Source: Margaritispora aquatica
Lineage: Eukaryota; Ascomycota; Leotiomycetes; Helotiales; Discinellaceae
Length of the DNA: 64,000 nt
Assembly: GCA_007644065.1 (NCBI GenBank)
Contig: VJWN01000013.1
Span: 558,001-622,000 of the forward strand
Reading direction: 5' to 3'
Below the pieces are notes generated by a model. That model ran no database searches, was not told where the DNA came from, and was given only the letters and a program-made list of their open reading frames with translations. Of this stretch, positions 1 to 9,375 are shown piece after piece (position 1 is the stretch's first letter; every line of letters begins with the position of its first letter). The position numbers were made by a program, and so were the translations under genes.

Positions 1-667
1 CGTCAGGATGAATGCTGTCGATTGTCCCTTTTCACCTGGGATTAAGTCTCATCGTTTAGTGCGAGGTACGAGGTACGAGGTACGAAAGTGAAATCATGAC
101 TTCCCTCCCCTTTCTCAAGCCTGTGGTGAGCATGAGTGCGGTAGGCGATTAATATGCCACAGCACAACACAACACGATACAATACAATACAATCATACTC
201 ATACTCATACTCATACTCAGATACTCAGAGTCACAATCAGAATCACAATCACATCAGGTTAGAGAGAGAGCCACACAAAGACAAAGGTATACAAGCAAGG
301 AGTACTACATTGGTAAGAGACAGAAGGAAGTCTATCATAATCTAATCTATCTAGACCATTCATCTCCCTCTTCATCTTCATCTTCATCTTCAGCTCTAGC
401 CGGAGTTTCATCCATCCATCCATTCATCTTCCTGCTCATAAAAAAAAACACCGCTCTCAGCTTTTCTTGTTTCGTTTCGTCTCGTTGAAAGCACTCGCTA
501 AATCCCAAGCAAGCGTATGCATATCCATAGTGTATAAAAACAAACAAACAAACAAACGAATACAAACACGATACCCAAAGGCAAAGCAAAGCAAGCCAAG
601 CCAAACCAAAGCAAAAAGCAAACCCAAAACCACCTCATCACATCTCTGATCTCTCATCTCATCTCAC
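1..667. other. Non-coding, microsatellite-bearing stretch
   Basis: No convincing gene is seen. The stretch holds three copies of a CGAGGTA unit (about 62-84), a TCATAC run (about 192-219) and purine/pyrimidine-skewed low-complexity DNA. It contains the 3' flank of the minus-strand gene that ends at 668. Short open frames here follow the repeats and carry no recognisable domain. Confidence 0.6.
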
Positions 668-2071
668 TCACTCCCATCGATACACGCCATCATCATACAA
701 AACCCTATGTCTCCTTCCTCCGGGTCCCACGCTGAACCGCCGCTTGGGCATCTGCCTCTCCCTCAAGCGCTTCAACTGCTCCTCCTCCCTCTCCTCAGCA
801 CTCATGCCCAAGCCCAAGCCCACAATCCTCTCCCCACCTGCACCTCGTCCGCGGCGCTCAAACTCAAACTCAGCGCCCCGCTCAAAGCTCCTATCACGCT
901 CGCGCTCCTCACGCTCACGGATAGCCTTGGCCTCTCTATCCCTCTCCGCCATGCGTCGTCGAATCTCCGCCTCCTCAGCGAGTTTCAGCTCGCCCGCGCT
1001 CATCAGCGGCGTCTGCACCTGGCCATTGATCGTCACGCGCGGGATGTCCCTCGGCGCCGCGGTCGAAGGCCCTCCCGAGCTCTCGCGCACCGACTCGCGT
1101 CTCTTCAGCGCCGACCTGGGGACCGGCACCGCGGGCCTGCGTCGGATTTCCTCGTCTTGCGCGCGGATCTTGGCCTCGAGGCGCTTGCTGGCTTCCATCT
1201 TGGCGATCTCGGCGTCGCGGCGCTCGCGGCGCTCTTCCTCGTCGCGCGCGCGCTCCCGACGGTCGTGCTCCTCGGCTTCGCGCCGCGCACGGGAGTCGAA
1301 CGATGTGTGTGACGAGCTGGGGGAGTCCCATTGGAAGATGCCGCGGTCGAGAGACCGGTTGCGGCGCGAGGACGAGGAGGTGGGTCGCTCGCGGTTGCGT
1401 GGCGAGGAGGGGATGGGGATCGGGATGGGAAGTGGTAAGCGCTCGCCTACGTTGGCGACGAGGGAGGAGTCGCGCTCACGGCGGGTGCTGGTGGTTCTTG
1501 GGCGCGAGGTGCGCTCGTCGACGATGATGGGGCGGGTGCGGTCGTGCGACATGTGGTATGGTGGTGTTGCGGGGGAGGAGGGGGCCGTGAAGACCTGTGG
1601 GCGGGAGAAGTGCATGGGTGGTGTGCGGGGCGTGGGGGGCGAGTCCACGATCACGATGCGCTCTTTGCGGTGCTCGCGGTGGGCTTTCAAGGTTGGGAGG
1701 ACCTCGCGGGGTGGGAGGACCACGGCGGACTGTCGCTTCGAGTGACGGCGGATGATGGGCACGGGAGGTGATTCATCACGGCCGCGGGAGCGAGGTGGTG
1801 TGTTGGGGAACTGGGCGCGTGGTTGTTGGGGTAATGTGGGATGATGGGTTTGATGATGTTGTGGTTGCTGTTGCTGCTGTTGCTGTTGCATCTGCGTCAT
1901 CATATACTCGGTGGTGGGTTCTGAGAACTGAATGTTGCGGATTGGGTTCGAGAGTGTAGTGTGCTTTTGGCATGGACGGCCTGGTGCACCGTACTGGCAG
2001 TACTGGGTTTGCGTGAAGGATAGTTCCTTGCCGTTGGGGTAACGGTCGATGTAGATGTTTGTTTGACACAT
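668..2071 (-). CDS. Low-complexity fungal protein of unknown function (467 aa)
   Basis: Single-exon frame. The open frame extends 24 codons further upstream but contains no ATG there, so the first ATG (at 2071) is taken as start; it opens a compact segment MCQTNIYIDRYPNGKE with several Cys, which looks conserved-domain-like. A Gln/His run follows at about residues 60-75, then Ser/Pro/Arg-rich sequence. The second half is strongly charged (RERxxEE-type heptads, probably coiled coil or long helix), and the end is basic and aromatic with RRHRVLYDDGVYRWE. Conservation of both ends around a variable middle is what I would expect from orthologues in other Pezizomycotina, but I do not recognise a named family. 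No signal peptide or membrane segment is visible. The GC-rich, Arg-rich body creates long antisense open frames, which I treat as shadows. Confidence 0.65.
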   Translation of the reverse strand: MCQTNIYIDRYPNGKELSFTQTQYCQYGAPGRPCQKHTTLSNPIRNIQFSEPTTEYMMTQMQQQQQQQQPQHHQTHHPTLPQQPRAQFPNTPPRSRGRDESPPVPIIRRHSKRQSAVVLPPREVLPTLKAHREHRKERIVIVDSPPTPRTPPMHFSRPQVFTAPSSPATPPYHMSHDRTRPIIVDERTSRPRTTSTRRERDSSLVANVGERLPLPIPIPIPSSPRNRERPTSSSSRRNRSLDRGIFQWDSPSSSHTSFDSRARREAEEHDRRERARDEEERRERRDAEIAKMEASKRLEAKIRAQDEEIRRRPAVPVPRSALKRRESVRESSGGPSTAAPRDIPRVTINGQVQTPLMSAGELKLAEEAEIRRRMAERDREAKAIREREERERDRSFERGAEFEFERRGRGAGGERIVGLGLGMSAEEREEEQLKRLRERQMPKRRFSVGPGGRRHRVLYDDGVYRWE

Positions 2072-2214
2072 GGTGAAGGTTCTCGAGGTTGAACGTAAAT
2101 GTGTTGTTTTGGTTGTTGGATAGGTGATGGGGTGGTACGCCAATGTGGACTTATGACCAGCCAGTCGTTAGTGAAGCAGGATGAACGAACTCGCTCAAGT
2201 GAAGGCGACGTGTT

Positions 2215-2262
2215 CTCTCTTATATAACTTTAAACTCTTGTTGGGAGAGTTCTTTATATAGA
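2215..2262 (-). promoter_or_regulatory. TATA-like elements upstream of the 668-2071 gene
   Basis: Read on the minus strand, a TATATAAG-type element lies near 2219-2226 and a second TATA-rich element near 2252-2260. They are about 150-190 nt upstream of the ATG at 2071, a reasonable distance for a core promoter with a 5' leader. Placement only; no transcript evidence. Confidence 0.3.
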
Positions 2263-3253
2263 ATGATGTTTGTTTCCAAGGGTGCTTGGTGAGTTGTGGT
2301 CTGTTTTTGGAAAAGTCCGTGTAAGTAAATAGATCCAAATAGTTGTTTGAGTTTTGTTGGTGTCAGTCTCCGAAGTCAGGAACGAATAGTAGTCGCACTT
2401 GTGGTTCGATTAAATTCCTCAAAGACATGGAGTCGACATGTATAAGATATGTGTGTTGTTTGTAAGTCTGGGAAGGGGAGATGTACTGATGGTTGTTGAG
2501 GAGGTAGTGAAGTCCGAAGCGAAGGCGGCGATGTCAGAACGAGAAGCCTTGTGTCAGACCGTCTGAGGTAATGCAAGGCTGCTATGGAAGTGTCGGGAGG
2601 TCTCCAATTACTGAAAATGATTTGCCTCCTGCAGGTTGGAAGATGCAATAGAGGAAGTTTGACGAGATGAGATGGATTGTGTTGTATGATAGGAGGGAAG
2701 TCCAAGCAAGTGCCTGAATGGTGGGCAATGCATTCATCTTATACAGTTCCCAGCTCCCTCCCAACTCCTATACACCTCTTTTTTTATTTTAACTTTCGGA
2801 CTGGGATAATTGTAGCTACTACGCTAAAATCATTCCCCGTCCACAGTCCCAGTCCCAGTCATACGGCCATGGCTAGGCAGACAATGGCCAAAGTGGGTGT
2901 GAATGCTGGGAAAATGTGGAATAGGCTGGAATAGGGACCAAGATCATGTTGGGGGCCTCGAGAGCACTCTCTCAGTGGCCGATCAGTGGATCGTTCGCAT
3001 AATCCACCCCCCCATCCACTCCCCCAGCTGATTTAGGTTTGGTGTCGTTCTACACCCATTCACAGCCTACGAGGCTGAGTTGATGCAGCCACAACTTGAC
3101 CCTGAATCAATCGAATGCTGGTGCAAATCTGACCACAAAGGGGAGGCGGCAGCGGCATAGTGACTGGGGGATCTGGTACGAGCAGGAGGAGAGTTGAAAC
3201 AAGCCGTTTGCGGATGCGCGCGAGGGATGAATAAAGATGACACCGTTGATATC

Positions 3254-3278
3254 GTGATACCGTGATACCGTGATACCG
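3254..3278. repeat. GTGATACC microsatellite
   Basis: About three tandem copies of an 8-nt unit GTGATACC, imperfect at the edges. Confidence 0.8.
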
Positions 3279-3504
3279 TCTTACTATAGACATGGTACGG
3301 GATATGTATAAAGGCAAAAAGAATGCGTCGGACATGGCGGGGGAAAACATACCAATAGACCACCAGCCAAGCACTTTGATGATGAATCGAAGGATCGCGA
3401 TGATGCTGAATTTGGTAACGCGATGATCAATCTTTCCTCTTTGCCTCTTTTGCCTCAAAATTCGAGGGACCCAGAAATAGATGGATGGGTATGAGTGAGA
3501 GAAG

Positions 3505-3551
3505 TGGGAGGTGTGAGAGGAGTGAGAGGAGTGAGAAGAGTGAGAAGAGTG
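3505..3551. repeat. GTGAGARGA purine-rich tandem repeat
   Basis: Purine-only strand with repeated GTGAGAGGA/GTGAGAAGA units; it causes the Glu/Arg/Ser-rich apparent frames seen on both strands here. Confidence 0.75.
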
Positions 3552-4026
3552 GCCTTTCTTCGTCCTGTCTCTTGTCTCCTCCTGTTGGGTTTCCAGTTCT
3601 CCCAGTAATGGCAAATACGGATCGATTACGGGTCGGCGCGAACTATTTCCATTCTCTTCCCTTCTGCTCTCGTTTGCTCTCTCCTTGGACCTCTCAGAAC
3701 TCACCACAGGCATCAGAAATCGGGAGATGGGACGAGAGATGGTCAATTGGTTTCGTGAACCATGGTCTTTCTATTGTCCATGTTTCGCTTGATGGAGGGT
3801 GGTCTGGGGAATGGTCGATACGAGAATTACGTCCAATGACCGAGTGTGGTGTTGCATATCCCAGGACTTTACTCACAAGACCTTCTTTCTCTCATCTACC
3901 AACGGATTCCGGCCGTCGGCGAAGGTTTGCGACGACCTTGATTGAGGGCTGGTGATGGTGAGGGCACTCTTGAAGGCGGCGTCCACATGCAGCTTTCTTT
4001 CTCCTGTGTTGGGTGTCGGCCAGCCA

Positions 4027-4059
4027 GGTCAAGGTCCAGGTCCAGGTCCAGGTCCAGGT
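4027..4059. repeat. GGTCCA hexanucleotide repeat
   Basis: About five tandem copies of a hexamer (GGTCCA / CCAGGT in another register). Confidence 0.8.
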
Positions 4060-4877
4060 TATGGTTCATCGTTTATGGTTTGGGTTCATCTGGGTTCATC
4101 AGCCCTAAGCAAAGGCAAAGGGCGGGCAGCAGGGCGTGGGCTTGACGGGAATGTCCATTTGTGCAGTATCAGTTCAGTATCTGCATGAGATAGAGTGCTC
4201 TGCATGTTGAATTATGTGGAGATTACAGAGCAGAGAAGACAGAGGCTGTGCTGTGGACACCATCCGTGCGAGAGAGAGAGAAGCTTGTGTGTGGAAATAT
4301 GGAAAATATGGAAAATATACTGTATAGCATGGGGAGAAAAGGGGCTGGAGAGGCTGTGCACCTCGTCGAAAATCTCACACGAAGCCACAGTGTCGTCTGT
4401 GAAGACCAGTAAAGACCAGTAAAAAAGGTGGGAATAGCTTCAATCACTGCCACAGAAGCTCGTACCCATCCTTTCCATTCAACCCATACAACTTGAGAGA
4501 AAGTGTATGCTGTGCATCATGTTGAAGCTCGTTCGTGGAGGTGGGATGCGATGTGACAGAAATCTTCCCTCCCTTCCCGCATGCATGCTCCAGCAACTTT
4601 GGCCTGGTGAGATCGTCATTCGTGCTGCGTGCAAGACAGTTACACTGCGGGATGCAGGTACCCATTATTCCCACGCAGTCAGCTCTGAGTCTGGGAAGCA
4701 AGAGGATCCATCTAGATGGAGCATCAAGAAAGACCGCTGAATGGTTTTGGGTATATTACATTGCAAATCAACATACCGAGTACAGGACAGGAGCAGAGCG
4801 AGGGAGGAGGTATTTTATCACCACGACTAGCGAAATCGATGCTCGGTGACCGAACTTTGAATGTGGAGTAGGGACTA

Positions 4878-4925
4878 CTACAGGACTACAGGACTACAGG
4901 ATTACAGGATTACAGGATTACAGTA
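4878..4925. repeat. GACTACAG/GATTACAG octamer repeat
   Basis: About six copies of an 8-nt unit; the first copies read GACTACAG and the later ones GATTACAG, so one substitution has spread through part of the array. Confidence 0.8.
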
Positions 4926-4984
4926 CTGATGGCGACATCTATTTCAACACCAACAGACTATTTACAGATGACTCAAGAAATGTT

Positions 4985-5013
4985 TCAGTATCAGTATCAG
5001 TATCAGTATCAGT
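4985..5013. repeat. TATCAG hexamer repeat
   Basis: Four to five tandem TATCAG copies. Confidence 0.8.
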
Positions 5014-5194
5014 ACAAATCACGCATTGAACCGGCATGATGGCCTTCATGTCATGTTTCCTCGATCAGGCAAACGGATGGGATGACAGCGGCAAACACTA
5101 CTACGACCACTACTACGACCACTAACTACGACCACCACCACCAACCATCACCAACAAGAATACTATTTCCCTCAGTCATCCATCCATCCACTCA

Positions 5195-5242
5195 TACAGT
5201 ACAATACAATACAATACAATCCAATCCAATACAATCCAATAC
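5195..5242. repeat. ACAAT/CCAAT pentamer repeat
   Basis: Interrupted array of ACAAT pentamers that drifts into CCAAT variants. Confidence 0.75.
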
Positions 5243-5464
5243 CAGTACAGGATCAAGGGGATGGGAAACACCCAGAACAAACCGACTATGACTATAACTA
5301 TGACTATAACTAGCAATGCAAATGGGAGAAAGCAAACATTTTCCCGTTTCGATATTTTCCCCCGTCTGGGGCTCTGGGGCCGCCGAGTCAGCCTTACCGG
5401 TATGAAAACGCCTGGGGGAGCTGGGAGGCCTGACTTTTTGGGTCCATCATTTTTTTACTACCCC

Positions 5465-5527
5465 TCTCTCACTCTCACCCTCACCCTCACCCACATACCC
5501 ACACACCCACATACCCACACACCCACA

Positions 5528-5569
<42 letters not shown>
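5465..5569. repeat. CACCCT / CACACCCA / (CA)n compound microsatellite
   Basis: Starts with CACCCT-type hexamers, passes through CACACCCA/CATACCCA variants and ends in an almost pure (CA)n tract at about 5531-5569. All Cs lie on the plus strand over roughly 100 nt. It resembles a degenerate interstitial C-rich telomere-like tract but is not CCCTAA. Confidence 0.85.
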
Positions 5570-5572
<3 letters not shown>

Positions 5573-5710
5573 GGTGTTTGACGTGAAATCAAAACAAAAG
5601 AAGCCTGGTATTTCGACTGCCTAGATTCCCTCAAGGATACAAGGGCCAAGATGAAAGAGTCATTGGAGAATTCATCAGCGTCATGTGTCGCTAAGCTGTT
5701 GGTTACCTAG

Positions 5711-5741
5711 CAGTACTCGCAGTACTCGCAGTACTCGCAGT
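5711..5741. repeat. CAGTACTCG nonamer repeat
   Basis: Three perfect tandem copies of the 9-nt unit CAGTACTCG followed by a partial copy. Confidence 0.85.
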
Positions 5742-6026
5742 ATTAGTGGGACTAGTGGCATTATGGCAAGTTGCAAAGCTGGAATTGACTTCGTCTTTGT
5801 AATGTACGTGTCTAGATTTGTGGATGTTGCCGCCTGTTTCGACATCCAGCCAAATCTCCTCATGATGCGTTCATTCTCATTTGTGTTTCGTCGATGCATA
5901 ATCGAATTTGCTTTGTCAGAGACATCTTCCACGTCCAGGCTCCTGGGACTTTTCTCAGCATTCCATATTAGCGGCATGCAAAGCTTACAATTCCTGTCAG
6001 ATCCATCAATACGGTACTGGAAAGTC

Positions 6027-7169
6027 TCGATGTGCAACAAAGTTGTTCTCACTTTGATTCTTTGTGTTTGTCCATCACGTCACGTCAAGGCTTCAAGGGG
6101 TAGCCCACGAAGTAGTTCTTCGCGACATCACCCCAACCTTCTTCGAATCACCCTACGCGGTCTCATATATTCATGATACCAACCTCAAGACACGCGTAAC
6201 TCTTGGAAAAGATCTCACCTATTTCTACACTCTCCAAATCATGTGATATTCCGTTTTCCATTCTCCAGCCAAAAAGTAATTAAAGCTGCATATGCATCCT
6301 GCACCACATATCACACATCACACCAACACTAATCTCAGCTTCATCATCCACACCTGTCGTGTCACTCCAGGCTTGAACTCCCTCGACGTGCAACAGAGTT
6401 CCATGAGCAGAGTCACTCATTTCAACACTCCTCACTCCAACACGGGCTGAAAATGAATTTCGGCATCACTAAGCGAGTGCCTTTGAAAGAACCATGCTGA
6501 GAGATGTGTCAATTCCGCGACCTGCGGTGAAACCGTCCAATTCGCGCGCGTTCTGCGGTGTGAGGACGATTCAACTGGAAATGAGCTGATCGTGGTCTGT
6601 ACGACGTCGACGGCGACGGCAGTGGGAGTGGCAAGGTACCGGCTCACACAACCATGCGCCTCGAGGTACACACTCAGGTTCCACGACGTCTTCCGTGCGG
6701 GAGCGATGTGCAACAAGATTTATGTCAGGCCCGAAATTTCCTTTCTCTCATGTCATACAGATAGCTCGCCCCAAAGTGAAGAAACATTTCCCTTCACCGC
6801 GCTCAAAGCGTTCACCCTCGAGAAAGTTCGCTCAGCAGGACCACCAACAAAACAAGACAAATTTTCATTTCGTTGTGATTGGACATATCAGGTGATTCAT
6901 CCATCTGCCTGATCCCATCTTTTCTCCATTTCATTCATTCATGCATGCATGCGGGAAGGAGTCATCTTTTCATTTCTCGACCCATGTCCGATGAAATATG
7001 CGGGCGTGGATGTGGATGTGGGATGTGGATGTGGTGTGTGTGTGGATGTGGTGGTCGGGTGGGTGGGTGGTGTTTCTCGTGTTTAGCGAGAACCATGGAT
7101 GGGCTTGAACACGAGAACCATGGACATGGAGATGCTGTGTAACGACCATGCATGTCGATGTGCAACAGA
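6027..7169 (+). repeat. Four dispersed copies of a TCGAYGTGCAACAR motif
   Basis: The core GAYGTGCAACA occurs at about 6029, 6385, 6704 and 7157, always in the same orientation, with the preceding bases TC or GC also partly shared. Spacings are roughly 355, 320 and 450 nt, and the flanks are not alignable by eye. Within a 1.1 kb stretch this many copies of an 11-mer is unlikely by chance. It may be a set of protein-binding sites or remnants of a repeat; the function is not known. Confidence 0.5.
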
Positions 7170-7574
7170 AATTCTTGTTTTGAGTTTTTGTTTTTCGCTG
7201 GCTTGGGATTGGTTGGCATATTTGTCGACGTGTGAAAGTTGTCACTACGATTTCATGGCGAGGAAGGCATTGGAGTTATTGTGAGTGCGAGGACTTGATT
7301 TTCGAGATTTTCGAATATTTCACATATATATATATATCAAGTTGGTGTTTGGTGGATGGTTTGGAGTTGATGGCTTTGCCAATTGGAAAGGGAAACTCTG
7401 GATCTTTGTTTGTGGAAACATGCTAGGTTTGAAGTTTCCAATTACAATTATTGGCTTAATACCAAAAAACATCTCTCAACATTTCCCTTTCCATCACATC
7501 ACATCCCATCCTTCACCATTGCTTCAATCTACAAGCCCCATCTATTACTCCCCCATCTCCAAACCTCCCCACAA

Positions 7575-8750
7575 TCAAACCTCCACAACCCTAACCTCAG
7601 GAAATGCCTGACTCTCACCCGCCAAAACACCGTCCCCCCTCCCCTCAAGCACCATCCCGAAAAACGCACCCACAAACCCCACCACCACAATCAACGCCCT
7701 CGTTCCCTCAATCGTGCCCAACACATCCCCCGCAACAGCCGCAACCAGGTCGCCGTACCCCAGAACACCCAACGCGCTCGCCAGGTCCGAAAACGTATAA
7801 TGCGCGCTCCCCGCCAGCTCAAGCAGGGCTTTCCACCCCGTCAGCTGCGGCCAGATAGCGTCCCACGTGGCGTCGGTACTGAGATTCTTGCCCTCGTGCG
7901 CGAACAGCATGAACGGGCGATCGAGGCCCTTCGCGACGACGGACCCGAACATCGACCCGTCGAGATTCACGCCCCCGGCGAACCGCGCGTCGAGGAGCAT
8001 GGCTTCCGCTGCGGCGGCGCCGCCGAGCGAGTGCCCGAACACCCCGACCTTCGAGACATCGAGGCCGCATTTCGCCCTGTCGCTGGAGGGAAACAACTTC
8101 TTGGCCATGGCAGGCAGGGCGAGTTGGTCCAGCACGAACGAGAGGTCGTGAGCGCGGGTGCGGACGAAGAGGGGGATTGAGTCATCCGGGATGTCGAGGC
8201 CGTACACGGTGGTGTTGTCGGGAAACACGACGACGTCCGCGTCGTAGGGGTGGTCGAGCGTGATGACGGTGTAGCCGTGGCTTGCTACCTGTTGCGCGAG
8301 GGCGCTGTACAGGAGTCTGCTGGTCGCTGCGGCAGGCGAGAAGAGGAGGACGGGGAAATTATCGCTCTTGGGTTGGGTGCGGTTTTTGCGGTCTTTTTTC
8401 TTGCTGTGCTGTGCTTTTGTCAAGCAGGTTTGCAGAGTCAGCGTCTCGAATAGGCCGTCTGGGAGGCCGAAGGCTGTTAGTTTGGTGTCTTGGATCGATG
8501 CTGTGAGCGGGTCCATGTAGGGTGCTAGTGTCGAGATGCAGGATCCTGGGACGGTGGGTGAGAAGACTGATATCATGATGCTGCGGGAGGTGTTGCTTGG
8601 TGCGAAGGGGTCGAGGCGGGTGGTGTCTGTGAGAGAGGTGGTGAGGAGCGTAGTGTTGTAGGATCCTAACGGAGAAGGGAATGAAACTGCTACTACTGTT
8701 TTGAGAGCAGTAGCCAGGCTGAATGCTGTAAGGAAAATGCGGATGGCCAT
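7575..8750 (-). CDS. Secreted/membrane alpha/beta hydrolase, PAF-acetylhydrolase-like (391 aa)
   Basis: Serine hydrolase of the alpha/beta fold, probably an esterase or lipase of the fungal platelet-activating-factor-acetylhydrolase-like group; the substrate is not evident. Nucleophile elbow GHSLGG at residues 239-244 (Ser241), Asp264 in NLDG and His317 in SAHYTF form a plausible triad. DHPYD at 166-170 follows the usual core strand. The chosen ATG has a strong context (CAGCCATGGCC) and opens a hydrophobic signal sequence of about 22 residues; the longer frame upstream lacks this. A hydrophobic segment near 352-367 could be a second membrane-associated helix. A short Lys/Arg-rich insertion (about 112-130) is odd for a secreted enzyme. 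It is single-exon, unlike most neighbours. The divergent Zn2Cys6 gene begins about 625 nt away, so the two may share a promoter region. Confidence 0.85.
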   Translation of the reverse strand: MAIRIFLTAFSLATALKTVVAVSFPSPLGSYNTTLLTTSLTDTTRLDPFAPSNTSRSIMISVFSPTVPGSCISTLAPYMDPLTASIQDTKLTAFGLPDGLFETLTLQTCLTKAQHSKKKDRKNRTQPKSDNFPVLLFSPAAATSRLLYSALAQQVASHGYTVITLDHPYDADVVVFPDNTTVYGLDIPDDSIPLFVRTRAHDLSFVLDQLALPAMAKKLFPSSDRAKCGLDVSKVGVFGHSLGGAAAAEAMLLDARFAGGVNLDGSMFGSVVAKGLDRPFMLFAHEGKNLSTDATWDAIWPQLTGWKALLELAGSAHYTFSDLASALGVLGYGDLVAAVAGDVLGTIEGTRALIVVVGFVGAFFGMVLEGRGDGVLAGESQAFPEVRVVEV

Positions 8751-9375
8751 GGCTGTGATTGTTGTAGGGTGAGGTGAGAAAGAATGTGTGAAGGTAGATA
8801 TCTGAGTCGGATGGCGATTGAGAGATGTGAGCATAGAACTTGTCTTTATATCAATTGACATGAACTACCAAGACTCATAATAGATTACGCCTTCTTCGCA
8901 GCCCCATCATACTGTCATGAATTCCGAAAATGTACACAACTTTGACCACTCAAGCGAAGATGTCTCCACCAGCAGCGCACAATCGCTACCACAACAAGTA
9001 TAGCTAATCCCTCACCCCTAGCCATGACCACATCAGCTCTTTACAGCTCCCAGATCTCCCACCAGGAAGTAGATCACCTATACGAACTGTCAAATATCAC
9101 GTGCAAAAGTGCGTTCATTCGCTTCCTAAACAGGAATAGGGGCAAGCTCAAACCTTCGCTTACCGGGACAAATAGTGGATATATGAACTTGGCATGCTTT
9201 TTTGTCCTTTATAAATCTTCTCCTCTTCTTGCGTGCATTAGTCACTCATCTCCATCGAGCGGGATGGGAGATATGCCGTGCATGCTATCCCCCTTGAGCT
9301 GCGCTTGATTGTTTCCTCATCGGGTTGACAGCCCAACTTGGAGTCCTTCAGCCTCTCGAGAGGTCGTGTTCAATA
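8751..9375. other. Divergent intergenic region between hydrolase and Zn2Cys6 gene
   Basis: About 625 nt of shared upstream sequence for the hydrolase (minus) and transcription factor (plus). No gene is supported. A short TATA-like ATATATG patch occurs near 9178-9184. I see no clear CGG-N-CCG Zn2Cys6 palindrome. Confidence 0.5.

Larger units (their letters stand above)
2263..7574. other. About 5.3 kb without a supported gene; microsatellite-dense
   Basis: Open frames here are short, overlap simple repeats, lack domains and show no credible splice-linked continuation on either strand. The stretch contains at least eight separate short tandem repeats (listed separately) and a four-copy dispersed motif between 6.0 and 7.2 kb. 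Base composition changes repeatedly between AT-rich and GC-rich patches. It could include non-coding transcripts or decayed sequence; nothing in it supports a protein call. Confidence 0.55.

Noticed and set aside
744..1745. 333-codon plus-strand frame and several other frames opposite the 668-2071 gene
   Set aside because: Shadow of a GC-rich, Arg/Ser-rich coding sequence on the other strand; no domain and no credible product.
3060..3955. Frames of 228 codons (minus) and 156 codons (plus) around a purine repeat
   Set aside because: They depend on the GTGAGARGA microsatellite (Ser-His or Glu-Arg runs), overlap one another and have no domain.
5465..5569. Interstitial telomere
   Set aside because: C-rich strand bias is present but units are CACCCT/CACACCCA and (CA)n, not CCCTAA; a microsatellite is the simpler reading.
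5681..6176. Overlapping 123- and 163-codon frames on opposite strands
   Set aside because: Start in the CAGTACTCG repeat, no domain, no splice continuation.
7383..8180. 265-codon plus-strand frame over the hydrolase 3' part
   Set aside because: Antisense shadow of the hydrolase; His/Pro/Arg-rich composition typical of a reversed coding frame.
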